Part shown: piece after piece, positions 27,956-36,947 of the stretch | Layout: the number at the start of each line of letters is the position of its first letter | Position numbering within the stretch: the stretch's first letter is position 1 | NCBI RefSeq assembly: GCF_024741135.1 | Contig: NZ_JANSUY010000017.1 | Span: forward strand, 1 to 64,000 | DNA: 64,000 nucleotides | Direction of reading: 5' to 3' | Origin: Aquiflexum gelatinilyticum | Lineage (GTDB): Bacteria; Bacteroidota; Bacteroidia; Cytophagales; Cyclobacteriaceae | The notes under the pieces: model-generated | Databases searched by the model: none | Seen by the model: only the letters and a program-made list of their open reading frames with translations | Told to the model about the DNA's origin: nothing | Program-made: the position numbers and the translations under genes

Positions 27956-29503
27956 TTAAGATTTCTGCATTTGTTGTTGGAAAGTGACCACGATGAATTC
28001 TGCCGGTCTGACAATAGCCAATTTGACTGAAACCAGCATTTTGCCTTGTAAAATGTCCAATCCTGTCATCGTAGCACCCAAGCCGATCTGCACCTCAAAT
28101 GCATCCTCGGGAGATGAACCTGCCAATGCACCTTGCTTCCACTTTTCAGTCAAGAAACTGACAATCATACTCTTGACAGTGGTCCAGGTATTGGCATCAT
28201 TGGGTTCAAAGACATAAGACTGAAGTGCCAACTTGATCGATTGCTCGAGCATGATGATGGTTCTTCTGACATTGATATATCGCCAGTCGAGGCTGTTACC
28301 ATCTAGGGTCCTTGCACCCCAAACCAAAGTCCCTACACCTGGAAAAGTCCTGATAGCATTGATTGATTTTCCTGAAACATGTACATTTAAATTCTCCGGC
28401 CCTTCAGGGGATATCTCCACAGCAGGCTTAATCACGGCATTCAGGGAAACATTAGCCGGCGATTTCCAAACACCTCTGTTATTGTCTACCATCGTATATA
28501 CTCCTGCCAAAGCAGCTGCAGCTGGCAATAAATTCACCATACACCTTATTTCTTCCAAAATTGAGCCATATGTTGGACTTGTTGCCATCAAGCCAAAGTG
28601 TAAGTGGACTTTCTTCTGATTGACAAAGTCATTGAAAGTAACCTCAGGTATTTGGGAAATATTGGGAAATTCCTTTTGAAAGGCAATTCTAAATTCAGCT
28701 TCATTCTTTGGAAATTCCATTATCAATTTTTTTGCATTTGGCTCAGGTAGAATTGATTCCAAATCTATTTCAGGATCAAGGTTTCTAAAACTCACTTCAC
28801 CTTTTTGGACCAATGTGGTATGAAGCCAAGGATAATAAGCGGCAGCATAACTCAAAAAATCCGTACCTATATTCTCTCTGAAAAAATCTATCGGATCGTC
28901 TTCTTCTACTCTACTTTTGTACCCATCATAAAGGTCAAAAATCCCGATTCTGTTTTGCATTTCCCCACAATGTATCAAGACTTGCTTGTAGACCTCATAG
29001 CATTCCTTTCCCAATAAAACCGCCTCCGGTATAACTACCAGAGTAACTTCCTGTTCCTTTTCCAATGAGCGCAAACCCTTTCCCAAAAGTTGATCTTTAT
29101 GGATTTTTAGAGAGCCTGTGACCTCATATGTACCAACTGAGACTATATAGCAAGTTCCTCCCCCATTGGCATAAAACAGCCTGATGCTGTTATAAAAAAG
29201 TAGATGGTTGTCCTCCGCATATTTTATAGCAAATTCAGTATCTCCAATAATAATTTTACTTCTATCTCCATCATATGGTGTTTCAAGTTTGAATAATGGA
29301 TTAAAAGCACCTCCAAATAATTCTACATATTCCGCCAAAGACGTAATCCTTGTGGGGATATTTAAAAGCGATTTACCGTTGCGGGAGGCCTTTTCGGTAT
29401 ACCCGATAAATGCGGGTATGGCTGTGGCGACTTCTACAACAGAACCGAGGAAGACGTTTTTTTCTTCAATGTAAATTCCCGGAGTTTTAAGATTTTGAGG
29501 CAC
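27956..29503 (-). CDS. Contractile tail sheath protein (phage/eCIS type)
   Basis: 515 residues. The N-terminus LKTPGIYIEEKN and VATAIPAFIGYTEKA is the classical sheath linker region; the C-terminal domain has GVWKSPANVSLNAVIKP, NAIRTFPGVGTLVWGARTL and YINVRRTIIMLEQSIKLALQ, which carry the inter-subunit handshake. FVVTFQQQMQKS ends the protein. The internal ~150-residue variable domain has no known fold by eye. The length fits Bacteroidota eCIS sheaths. It heads a three-gene set (sheath, tube, tube) with no other injection system genes around it and lies just past tRNA-Thr. Confidence 0.95.
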   Translation of the reverse strand: MPQNLKTPGIYIEEKNVFLGSVVEVATAIPAFIGYTEKASRNGKSLLNIPTRITSLAEYVELFGGAFNPLFKLETPYDGDRSKIIIGDTEFAIKYAEDNHLLFYNSIRLFYANGGGTCYIVSVGTYEVTGSLKIHKDQLLGKGLRSLEKEQEVTLVVIPEAVLLGKECYEVYKQVLIHCGEMQNRIGIFDLYDGYKSRVEEDDPIDFFRENIGTDFLSYAAAYYPWLHTTLVQKGEVSFRNLDPEIDLESILPEPNAKKLIMEFPKNEAEFRIAFQKEFPNISQIPEVTFNDFVNQKKVHLHFGLMATSPTYGSILEEIRCMVNLLPAAAALAGVYTMVDNNRGVWKSPANVSLNAVIKPAVEISPEGPENLNVHVSGKSINAIRTFPGVGTLVWGARTLDGNSLDWRYINVRRTIIMLEQSIKLALQSYVFEPNDANTWTTVKSMIVSFLTEKWKQGALAGSSPEDAFEVQIGLGATMTGLDILQGKMLVSVKLAIVRPAEFIVVTFQQQMQKS

Positions 29504-29601
29504 GACAGATTTGAAATTGGATGGTTGAAAAAACTTTTAGTTGATTTTTTACCGGCATTCAATATATCAAATATCTACAAAAAATGAAATAGGCCGAAAT
29601 G

Positions 29602-29630
29602 AAAAAAGGGTAGCTATTGCTACCCTTTTG
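29602..29630 (-). terminator. Terminator of tRNA-Thr
   Basis: On the minus strand the hairpin GGGTAGC-AATA-GCTACCC is followed by a run of six T. It directly follows the tRNA 3' end. Confidence 0.85.
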
Positions 29631-29703
<73 letters not shown>

Positions 29704-29830
29704 CTTTTATTTAACTTTTCAAGACCGTTGTCTCAAATCGTGGTGCAAATATAGATTTATCATGGAATCGAGCAAAAAGAATTTCAAAAAAAATAAGGAG
29801 ACAATTGTTATCTCCTTATTTATGAGTGTA

Positions 29831-31684
29831 TTAAAATTCTTTGAGTATGGTCAGTTTTTTCTTTAGCTTCTCGATTTCACTCTCTGCCTTTTGAATTTTC
29901 TCATCAAATTGGTTTTTGAGCTTGTCGGCAGTCTTGGATGACGCAAAAAATTCAATGTTATTTTTCCACAAAGTCACATTATTTTCCAAATCTGTGATTT
30001 GTTTTCTAATCCCATGCTCTTTTTTGTTGAGGACACGGTTACTGTTAGGGTCAGACTGAAGTTTGTTCAAATTCAATCTGAAAAGAAAATCGTCTTTTTC
30101 CCCACCTGCAAAACCAAGATTTTTGACATATTCATCGACTGCCTCATTGAATTTGCTGAGAATTTCCTTCATGTTTTTTCTTGGGACAAATCCTAAAGAA
30201 TTAAACTTCGAAATATAACCTTCTAATGAACTTTCAGAGACAGAATCACTCTTGGCCTCTTCTTTTATTTTTTTGATAAGTTCTTCCTTTGCAGAAAGAT
30301 TTTGCTCAAATTCTTTATTCACCTGCTTGTTTGAGTTTCTTCGGTTCTCAAAGAAGGCATCGCAAGCTAATTTGAATCTTTGGTATAGTTCGTCCCTAAC
30401 TTTTTCAGGTGTAGGTCCTATTTGTTTCCATTCCTGTTGAAGGGAAATCATCTGGTTAGCAGTTTGCTGCCAATCTGTATTTTCCTTTAAGGATTCAGCT
30501 TTGGCTATAAGCTCTTCCGCTTTGATTTTATTTTTATGACGGATTTCGTCAAGTTCTTTGAAGAAGTGATTTTTGTTTTGGAAGAAATGTTTGAAAAGAC
30601 CCCAAAACTGCCTGTTGATCTCTTTTCCATTTTCTCTTGGAACCGGACCAATTGCTTCCCAATCTTTTTGAAGGGCTAAAATTTCTTTCGTTTTACTATT
30701 CCATTCTTTGATCTTGGTTCCTTTATATTCTGAGTCAGCCTCTAATTTCTTAATCAGGGCTTCTTTCTTTTGAAGGTTTTCCTTCAAGCTTTCTTTTTGC
30801 CCGTCATAAAACTCTTTTCGTCTTGAATATACCGCATCAGAAGCTGCTTTGAACCTATTCCAAAGGTTTTCCTGTTCTTCACGCGGAACAGGTCCCATAT
30901 GCTTGAATTCTTCGTGAAGATCATTTAGGATTCTTATAGCATCCTTAAGGTCTTCCATGTCAACCAAAGCTTCCGCTTTTTCACATATTTCAAGTTTTTG
31001 CTCAAGATTTTTCTTCCTGTCAAGTTCTTTTAACTCAAAGTAGATACTTCTATTGTCATAAAACCTATCCATCAAGGCATTAAAGGACGCCCAAAGGTTT
31101 CTATTCTGTACTGCAGGAACAGATCCTATTTTCTTCCATTCTTCTTGTATATGCTTGATGGTATTTATACTGTGGGTAGTCTCTTCGCCATCTACAAGTT
31201 CTCTGAGTCTGTCAAGAATCGCATTCTTTGCCAAAAGGTTTTTTTCCTTATTTTTCTCCTGTTCTCTAAGAAATTCAGATTTTTTTTCTCTGAATTCATT
31301 TAATCCAGCAAATAGAGAACGGTCTTCTTCTGAAGGTCTATATTCAAAATCATCAGGAGAACCACCATTAGAAGTAAATTCTTCTAAGGCAGAATCTTTT
31401 TCCTTGTGAAAAATCTCTTCAAAATGTGATTTGATTTCTGCTATCTGACTGTCTATCTTCAGATATCTGCCTGTTTCTAAAAGCTGTTTTAAAGCAGTTA
31501 AAAGTTGGGATTTGGAGAAATTTGAGTAATCGACAGATTCTGAAATTTCCTCTTCAGAATCATGGTCTGTTGTTTCAGTCTCTGAAACTTTATCATCGAT
31601 AATTACACTACCCTGAACTTCTTGAATTACTTCATTGGTTTGGGTCACCTTGTCTTCTTCAGACACTTCTTTTTCATTGCTCAT
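29831..31684 (-). CDS. DUF349 repeat protein
   Basis: 617 residues, cytoplasmic and strongly charged with long coiled-coil stretches. At least five DUF349 units are marked by a tryptophan or hydrophobic residue followed by a G-x-V/T-P-R/E motif: WKKIGSVP, FKHMGPVPRE, WEAIGPVPRE, WKQIGPTPE and FNSLGFVPRK. Each unit is about 75-80 residues. The N-terminal ~60 residues are acidic and low in complexity. The C-terminus is a coiled coil (KAESEIEKLKKKL). Function is unknown; related short proteins have been linked to ribosome or RNA processes. It is probably transcribed alone, 54 bases after YqgE in the same direction. Confidence 0.9.
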   Translation of the reverse strand: MSNEKEVSEEDKVTQTNEVIQEVQGSVIIDDKVSETETTDHDSEEEISESVDYSNFSKSQLLTALKQLLETGRYLKIDSQIAEIKSHFEEIFHKEKDSALEEFTSNGGSPDDFEYRPSEEDRSLFAGLNEFREKKSEFLREQEKNKEKNLLAKNAILDRLRELVDGEETTHSINTIKHIQEEWKKIGSVPAVQNRNLWASFNALMDRFYDNRSIYFELKELDRKKNLEQKLEICEKAEALVDMEDLKDAIRILNDLHEEFKHMGPVPREEQENLWNRFKAASDAVYSRRKEFYDGQKESLKENLQKKEALIKKLEADSEYKGTKIKEWNSKTKEILALQKDWEAIGPVPRENGKEINRQFWGLFKHFFQNKNHFFKELDEIRHKNKIKAEELIAKAESLKENTDWQQTANQMISLQQEWKQIGPTPEKVRDELYQRFKLACDAFFENRRNSNKQVNKEFEQNLSAKEELIKKIKEEAKSDSVSESSLEGYISKFNSLGFVPRKNMKEILSKFNEAVDEYVKNLGFAGGEKDDFLFRLNLNKLQSDPNSNRVLNKKEHGIRKQITDLENNVTLWKNNIEFFASSKTADKLKNQFDEKIQKAESEIEKLKKKLTILKEF

Positions 31685-31738
31685 AATAAAACTGATACTT
31701 TTTTGCAGGACGTCTAAAACAAAAGTAATAAAATTGGA

Positions 31739-32308
31739 TCAATTTAGCCTCGGATCAATAGGATAATTTGCCAATAGCTGAAATTCCCCTCCCATGTTTT
31801 TTAAGATATTTCTCCATAATTCTACAGGTGAATTATTGAAAATATTCTCGGGTTCAATTTTTTCACAAATGATCCATGTTTTATCCTCTAATTCCTCATC
31901 AAGCTGTCCTTCAGTCCACCCTGAATACCCAATAAAAAACCGGATATTGCCATCGTTTAACTCCCCATTTTTGAGTTTTTGAGTCAATGCTTCAAAGTCT
32001 CCTCCCCACCACAAACCTTCTCCAAGTTGGATACTCCCGGAAAGTGCTTCTTCTCCTGAGTAAACAAAATGAAGGGTATTCTGTTCGACGGGCCCTCCCA
32101 CGTAAACATCAAGGTCTAAAAAAAACAAATCTTCAACAAGCTCACTGATTTTTAATATCGAAAGCTTATTCAATACAAGTCCAAAAGACCCCTTCTCATT
32201 ATTTTCACAAATAAGAATGACAGATCTTACAAAATTCTCATCCTGTAAAAATGGCTCAGATATCAATAGCTGACCGGCGGAAGGCGTTTTTTTTAAACTT
32301 TGGCTCAT
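31739..32308 (-). CDS. YqgE/AlgH family protein (DUF179)
   Basis: 189 residues with the family pattern GQLLISEPFLQDENFVRSVI at the start, GSFGLVLNK in the first third, VYVGGPVEQNTL and FFIGYSGWTEGQLDEEL later. The length matches the family (about 185). The molecular function is not settled; AlgH was first described as a regulator of alginate genes in Pseudomonas. It is divergent from pdxH, with 90 bases between the start codons that must contain both promoters. Confidence 0.93.
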   Translation of the reverse strand: MSQSLKKTPSAGQLLISEPFLQDENFVRSVILICENNEKGSFGLVLNKLSILKISELVEDLFFLDLDVYVGGPVEQNTLHFVYSGEEALSGSIQLGEGLWWGGDFEALTQKLKNGELNDGNIRFFIGYSGWTEGQLDEELEDKTWIICEKIEPENIFNNSPVELWRNILKNMGGEFQLLANYPIDPRLN

Positions 32309-32398
32309 AAAAAATGTCTTTGATAATTTTCTTAAGTTATATCTAAATTTTATAAATGCAATAAGTCTGGTAATTTTAGAATAAAATTTAAAAACCCT

Positions 32399-33034
32399 AT
32401 GAAACTGGCAGATATCCGTATTGACTATACATTAAAATCCCTCGATGAAAAAGATGTAAAACCGTCCCCTATAGATCAATTTAAAATCTGGGTTGAGGAA
32501 GCGCACCAATCCAAAGTTCATGAGTGGAATGCAATGAACCTTTCAACAGTAAGACCTGACGGAAAGCCAAATTCAAGAATCGTTCTCTTGAAAGAGGTGG
32601 ATACAGGTTTGGTTTTTTTTACCAACTATAATAGTGCCAAAGGAAAGGAACTTGAAAACAATCCATTTGCAGCGATTACTTTTTTTTGGCCGGTTTTGGA
32701 AAGGCAGGTCAGATTTATCGGGGAAGTAGAAAAAATCAAAATAGAGGAATCTGATGCCTATTTCTTTTCAAGGCCTTTCGCCAGTCAGATTGGAGCATTG
32801 GCATCTCCTCAAAGTCAGGTAATACCTAACCGTGCATTTCTGGAGGAAAAAGAAGCTGCGCTTCTGAAGAAAACCGATGAAAATACAATCAAAAGACCAG
32901 AGCATTGGGGAGGTTATAGGCTGGTTCCTGAGGAAGTGGAATTTTGGCAAGGTAGGTCAAGCAGGCTTCATGACAGGATCCACTATCAAAGAGAAGGTGA
33001 AGCCTCGTGGAAAATCGAAAGACTTGCTCCTTAA
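32399..33034 (+). CDS. pdxH: Pyridoxamine 5'-phosphate oxidase
   Basis: 211 residues, the standard length. FMN-binding and catalytic blocks are clear: RIVLLKEVD, FFTNYNSAKGKELENNP, WPVLERQVRFIGEVEKI, SRPFASQIGALASPQSQ and the C-terminal RLHDRIHYQR...WKIERLAP. It oxidises pyridoxine or pyridoxamine 5'-phosphate to pyridoxal 5'-phosphate with FMN and oxygen in the cytoplasm. It converges on bshB1; a long hairpin lying across the 3' end of that gene probably ends its transcript. Confidence 0.97.
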   Translation: MKLADIRIDYTLKSLDEKDVKPSPIDQFKIWVEEAHQSKVHEWNAMNLSTVRPDGKPNSRIVLLKEVDTGLVFFTNYNSAKGKELENNPFAAITFFWPVLERQVRFIGEVEKIKIEESDAYFFSRPFASQIGALASPQSQVIPNRAFLEEKEAALLKKTDENTIKRPEHWGGYRLVPEEVEFWQGRSSRLHDRIHYQREGEASWKIERLAP

Positions 33035-33045
33035 ATTCAACAAAG

Positions 33046-33083
33046 AATCACGGATTTATTTTAGGTCAAATAAATCTGTGATT
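33046..33083. terminator. Convergent hairpin shared by pdxH and bshB1 ends
   Basis: 15-bp arms AATCACGGATTTATT (33046-33060) and AATAAATCTGTGATT (33069-33083) with one G:T position and an 8-base loop. The bshB1 stop codon lies in the left arm and loop region, so the hairpin overlaps its coding end. A true T-run is missing, so the strength is uncertain. Confidence 0.55.
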
Positions 33084-33772
33084 CCCAAAGTTCTTTCAAC
33101 TGTGAAGCCTTCTCCGTATTTGACCATTATACTGTGACCAAACTCCCTAGAACGGGCCTCTACAAAGTCTAAAAATTCGGCAGATGAAATAAAACTTTGA
33201 GGTTCCTTGTTATTTGGATCATAAAACTGGGACCTGAAAGCTTTGATACTTTCTATTTTTATACCCCAAAAATCAGTAATATCCACGACGAAATCGGGCT
33301 TTATGTAATTGTTTTGGATGTAATGATAGACATATTTTGGTCGCCAAGGAGCTTGATCGATCCCATCAAAATGGGTCTCAATTTTCCTTAACCCACTCAT
33401 AAAACAAGCATTGGAAGCCACAGCACCACCTTTCCCATGATCCGGATGCCTGTCCGTTACGGCATTTGCCAATACTATCTCGGGCTTATATTTTCTTATT
33501 ATTTTTACTATTTCAAGTCTGTGGCTATCATCGTCTCTGAAAAAAATATCTTTAAACCCAAGGTTTTCTCTTATTGAAACACCTAAAATTTTAGAAGCCT
33601 CCTCAGATTCCTGCATCCGGATTTCAGGAGTACCCCTTGTCCCCATTTCTCCTTTGGTAAGGTCTAAAATTCCAACCTTATACCCTTTGGCAACCTGTGC
33701 GGCAATAGTGCCAGAGCAAGCCAATTCAGCATCATCGGGATGTGCTGCAATAACAAGGATATCCAATTTCAT
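33056..33772 (-). CDS. bshB1: Bacillithiol biosynthesis deacetylase BshB1
   Basis: 238 residues from the internal ATG at 33772 (MKLDILVIAAHPDDAEL); an upstream ATG would add ten residues before the conserved start. Metal and catalytic residues of the PIG-L/LmbE fold are visible: AHPDDAEL, then TDRHPDHG. The motif LTKGEMGTRGTPEIR is typical of the BshB1 group. It deacetylates GlcNAc-malate to GlcN-malate in bacillithiol synthesis, a low-molecular-weight thiol of Firmicutes and Bacteroidota. No bshA or bshC is in the window. Confidence 0.93.
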   Translation of the reverse strand: MKLDILVIAAHPDDAELACSGTIAAQVAKGYKVGILDLTKGEMGTRGTPEIRMQESEEASKILGVSIRENLGFKDIFFRDDDSHRLEIVKIIRKYKPEIVLANAVTDRHPDHGKGGAVASNACFMSGLRKIETHFDGIDQAPWRPKYVYHYIQNNYIKPDFVVDITDFWGIKIESIKAFRSQFYDPNNKEPQSFISSAEFLDFVEARSREFGHSIMVKYGEGFTVERTLGITDLFDLK

Positions 33773-33814
33773 AACTTCAGAATTTAATTGTATTGTAGGC
33801 AAAATACCAAATGA

Positions 33815-34849
33815 TTATTTCACTCTTAATCTTCTGCCAACCTTAAGAATGGTATTTGTCGAAATTCCGTTCAATCTTGTGAGGGTGCTTACCCTTACCC
33901 CATATCTTCGGGCTATGGAACTCAATGTCTCCCCGCTCCTCACCCGATGATAAATCGCTTCCTGTGTTTTGATTACATGATCAAAACTTGAGGAAGTAAC
34001 ATCATAATATTGACCTTTGATACTTCCGATATTAAAATCAAATACTTCTGTAGGATTGATAGAAAGTCCTTGGAACCTGATCTCGAAATGCAAATGGGGG
34101 CCGGTACTTCTTCCCGTATTTCCACCTAAGCCGATTAATTCACCTGCTTTTACTTCCTGACCAACTTCTACCCTAAACTTAGATAAGTGGCCATAAAGTG
34201 TCTCAAGCCCATTTTTATGCCTGACTACCACATAGTATCCATACCCGTTTCTATCATAAGACCTAATTCTGACTATCCCGTCAAATGCACTATAAACAGG
34301 GTCGCCCACATTCAACTTCAGGTCTGTACCATGATGCCACCTATATCTCCTAAATCCAAACTCTGATGTAATTCGGGTCTCATCCAAAGGCATTTTCCAA
34401 TCAGTCCCAAAAAATGGATCGAATAACTTAATTTGGACTGTATCCTTAAATTCCTTTGGGTTAAAATCGTATATATTAATTTTCTTGCTGTCCCAAGAGG
34501 AATAATATTCAAAAGCAGTCACCCAAATGCTGTCAATCAAAACCTGTTCAGAAACCTGAACTAATTGATTTGTCGGAGCCCAATCAAGCGAAATTGTGTC
34601 CTCGGCTACGATACTCAGCCTTTTCTTTAATTCCACATAATCTTTGAAAAGAAGAGAATCCGTGGTTTTGGTAATATCCTGTAGATATTTGTCAGGATCA
34701 AAAAGTCTTAAATCTCTTAATAAAGGATTGGATTTGGGCTGATCGATAGACTTTTTCTTAATGATCTTTGGAAAAATTTGGGCATGGGATTGAATAGATC
34801 CCATGCCCAAAAGTAAAGCTATCAATATCCAAAGACCTTTTATTTTCAT
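33815..34849 (-). CDS. Exported M23 metallopeptidase with C-terminal LysM
   Basis: 344 residues with a signal peptide (MKIKGLWILIALLLGMGSIQSHAQ). Residues ~145-265 are the LytM/M23 domain: SEFGFRRYRWHHGTDLKLNVG supplies the first His/Asp ligands, YGHLSKF follows, and TGPHLHFEIRF holds the HxH pair. Residues ~295-344 are one LysM module (YHRVRSGETLSSIARRYGV). It should cut or bind peptidoglycan cross-links in the periplasm. It starts nine bases after the trxB stop codon, so both genes are likely co-transcribed, although their roles are unrelated. Confidence 0.93.
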   Translation of the reverse strand: MKIKGLWILIALLLGMGSIQSHAQIFPKIIKKKSIDQPKSNPLLRDLRLFDPDKYLQDITKTTDSLLFKDYVELKKRLSIVAEDTISLDWAPTNQLVQVSEQVLIDSIWVTAFEYYSSWDSKKINIYDFNPKEFKDTVQIKLFDPFFGTDWKMPLDETRITSEFGFRRYRWHHGTDLKLNVGDPVYSAFDGIVRIRSYDRNGYGYYVVVRHKNGLETLYGHLSKFRVEVGQEVKAGELIGLGGNTGRSTGPHLHFEIRFQGLSINPTEVFDFNIGSIKGQYYDVTSSSFDHVIKTQEAIYHRVRSGETLSSIARRYGVRVSTLTRLNGISTNTILKVGRRLRVK

Positions 34850-34858
34850 TTTTCCAAA

Positions 34859-35803
34859 TTAAGCAGATTCTTTAGCAGCTAGGTATCTCTCTGCATCTAA
34901 AGCCGCCATGCAACCGGTTCCTGCGGCAGTTACCGCCTGTCTATAAATATGATCTTGGGCATCGCCACAGGCAAAAACACCTTCCTTATTGGTCCATGTA
35001 CTTCCCGGGATTGTCTTGATATATCCGTTCTCATCCATATCAATAATATTTCTAAAAATATCTGTATTGGGATGGTGACCAATTGCCACAAAAAAACCAG
35101 ATACTTTAAGTTCTTTGGTTTCTTTGGTTAGGTTGTTAAATATTCTTACTCCGGTGACTTCTTCTTCACCTAGGATTTCATCCGTTTCGGTATTCCAAAG
35201 TACTTCGATTTTAGGATTATTTAATACCCTTCTCTGCATTATCAGCGATGCCCTCATTTCACTTTTTCGGACAATCATGTAGACCTTGTTACAAATATTT
35301 GCCAGATATGAAGCCTCCTCACAAGCGGTATCACCCGCTCCTACTATTGCAACATCCTGACCTCTAAAAAAGAACCCGTCACAAACCGCACAGGCTGAAA
35401 CCCCTCTCCCATTCAATCTTGTTTCACTTTCTAAACCAAGCCATTTTGCAGAGGCGCCAGTAGAAATAATCACTGTATCCGCATGAATTTCGGACTGGTT
35501 ATCGACAATAACTTTATGCGGAATGGTATCGAAGTCTACTGAAGTCACTACTCCATACCTAACTTTAGTCCCAAATCTTTCAGCTTGTTTTCTAAAATCC
35601 TCCATCATCTCAGGTCCCTGAATCCCTTCAGGATACCCGGGGTAATTTTCTACGTCTGTGGTGATAGTCAGTTGGCCACCGGGTTGTCCCCCCGTGTATA
35701 GTATTGGATTCAATCCGGCTCTTGATGCATAGATTGCCGCAGTGTATCCTGCGGGTCCCGAACCAATTATCAAGACTTTGATTCTTTCAATTTCGGAAGT
35801 CAT
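34859..35803 (-). CDS. trxB: Thioredoxin-disulfide reductase
   Basis: 314 residues, the usual length. FAD-binding motif IIGSGPAGYTAAIYASRAG near the N-terminus, redox-active CAVCDG in the NADPH domain, NADPH motif VAIVGAGDTACEEA, and the C-terminal GVFACGDAQDHIYRQAVTAAG for FAD. It transfers electrons from NADPH to thioredoxin in the cytoplasm. A TAACTTTG element 50 bases upstream of the start is a candidate promoter. It is followed closely by the M23/LysM gene. Confidence 0.97.
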   Translation of the reverse strand: MTSEIERIKVLIIGSGPAGYTAAIYASRAGLNPILYTGGQPGGQLTITTDVENYPGYPEGIQGPEMMEDFRKQAERFGTKVRYGVVTSVDFDTIPHKVIVDNQSEIHADTVIISTGASAKWLGLESETRLNGRGVSACAVCDGFFFRGQDVAIVGAGDTACEEASYLANICNKVYMIVRKSEMRASLIMQRRVLNNPKIEVLWNTETDEILGEEEVTGVRIFNNLTKETKELKVSGFFVAIGHHPNTDIFRNIIDMDENGYIKTIPGSTWTNKEGVFACGDAQDHIYRQAVTAAGTGCMAALDAERYLAAKESA

Positions 35804-35852
35804 TTGGTTGAAATTTTGAAGTTGGCAAATTTTGTTAAAATACCCTTCACAA

Positions 35853-35860
35853 CAAAGTTA
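35853..35860 (-). promoter_or_regulatory. Candidate Bacteroidota -7 element of trxB
   Basis: TAACTTTG on the minus strand matches the TAnnTTTG consensus and lies 50 bases before the trxB start. No clear TTTG element is seen at the -33 position, so confidence is limited. Confidence 0.4.
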
Positions 35861-35945
35861 ATGGGTGTTAAAATTCCCTAATTGTGGTCTATGCCATGAA
35901 GTTCAGTGAGTTAAATTTTCCGAACCCTTCATTGTGGTAAATAAA

Positions 35946-35970
35946 CAAAAAAAGGGGACAAATCCCCTTT
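35946..35970 (-). terminator. Terminator of the primary sigma factor gene
   Basis: Minus-strand hairpin AAAGGGGATTTGTCCCCTTT followed by T-rich sequence, 28 bases after the stop codon. Confidence 0.85.
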
Positions 35971-35998
35971 AATTATTATTCTTATTCAGCCTCAGTAA

Positions 35999-36862
35999 TT
36001 AGCCAAGATATGGTTTTAATGTTTTACTTCTTGAAGTATGTCTTAATCTCCTGATAGCCTTCTCTTTAATTTGTCTAACCCTCTCTCTGGTCAAATTAAA
36101 TTTTTCACCAATTTCCTCTAAAGTCATCGCATGCTCTCCGTTCAAACCGAAATAAAGTGTAATCACATCTGCTTCCCTTTGGGTCAGTGTTGAAAGTGCT
36201 CTTTGTACTTCTTTCCTCAATGAATCGGTCATCAAGCCATCATCAGGCTTTTCATCTCCATCATTTTCAAGAACGTCCAACAAACTATTTTCTTCTCCCT
36301 GTACAAAAGGAGCGTCCATAGACACATGTCTTCCAGAAATTTTCATAGTATCCACGACCTCAGCTGCGGTAACTTCAAGGACCTCAGCCAATTCTTCAGG
36401 TGAAGGCTCTCTTTCAAACTTTTGCTCAAGTTCACTGAATGTTTTACTGATTTTATTCAATGAACCAACCCTGTTCAATGGAAGCCTTACTATCCTCGAT
36501 TGTTCAGCCAATGCCTGAAGGATAGACTGTCTGATCCACCATACCGCATAAGAAATAAACTTAAAACCTCGCGTTTCATCAAATCGTTGGGCTGCTTTGA
36601 TCAGCCCGAGGTTTCCCTCATTGATCAAGTCACCCAGCGAAAGACCTTGGTTTTGATATTGCTTGGCTACAGAAACAACAAATCGGAGGTTGGCTTTTGT
36701 AAGTTTTTCTAAAGCCAATTGATCACCTTCTCTGATCCTTTTTGCAAGAACCACTTCCTCATCGGCTGTCAATAGATCTACTTTTCCAATCTCCTGTAGA
36801 TATTTATCAAGGGACTGACTCTCCCTGTTGGTGATCTGTTTGCTAATTTTTAGCTGCCTCAT
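35999..36862 (-). CDS. rpoD: Primary RNA polymerase sigma factor (sigma-70, RpoD/SigA)
   Basis: 287 residues. Region 1.2 ([19 protein letters not shown]), region 2 ([37 protein letters not shown]), region 3 and region 4.2 ([20 protein letters not shown]) are all present. Region 1.1 is absent, as is normal for Bacteroidota primary sigma factors, which are only ~285-290 residues. It recruits RNA polymerase to the TTTG/TAnnTTTG promoters used for most genes. It is transcribed alone with its own terminator. The upstream gap to pnp holds no clear promoter. Confidence 0.95.
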   Translation of the reverse strand: MRQLKISKQITNRESQSLDKYLQEIGKVDLLTADEEVVLAKRIREGDQLALEKLTKANLRFVVSVAKQYQNQGLSLGDLINEGNLGLIKAAQRFDETRGFKFISYAVWWIRQSILQALAEQSRIVRLPLNRVGSLNKISKTFSELEQKFEREPSPEELAEVLEVTAAEVVDTMKISGRHVSMDAPFVQGEENSLLDVLENDGDEKPDDGLMTDSLRKEVQRALSTLTQREADVITLYFGLNGEHAMTLEEIGEKFNLTRERVRQIKEKAIRRLRHTSRSKTLKPYLG

Positions 36863-36947
36863 TCAAGAATATAATTTTCAGTTAAGATTCAATTAATAAC
36901 AGGAATCCAATTAAACAAAGTTCAAAATAGCAAATACGCTATTGAAC

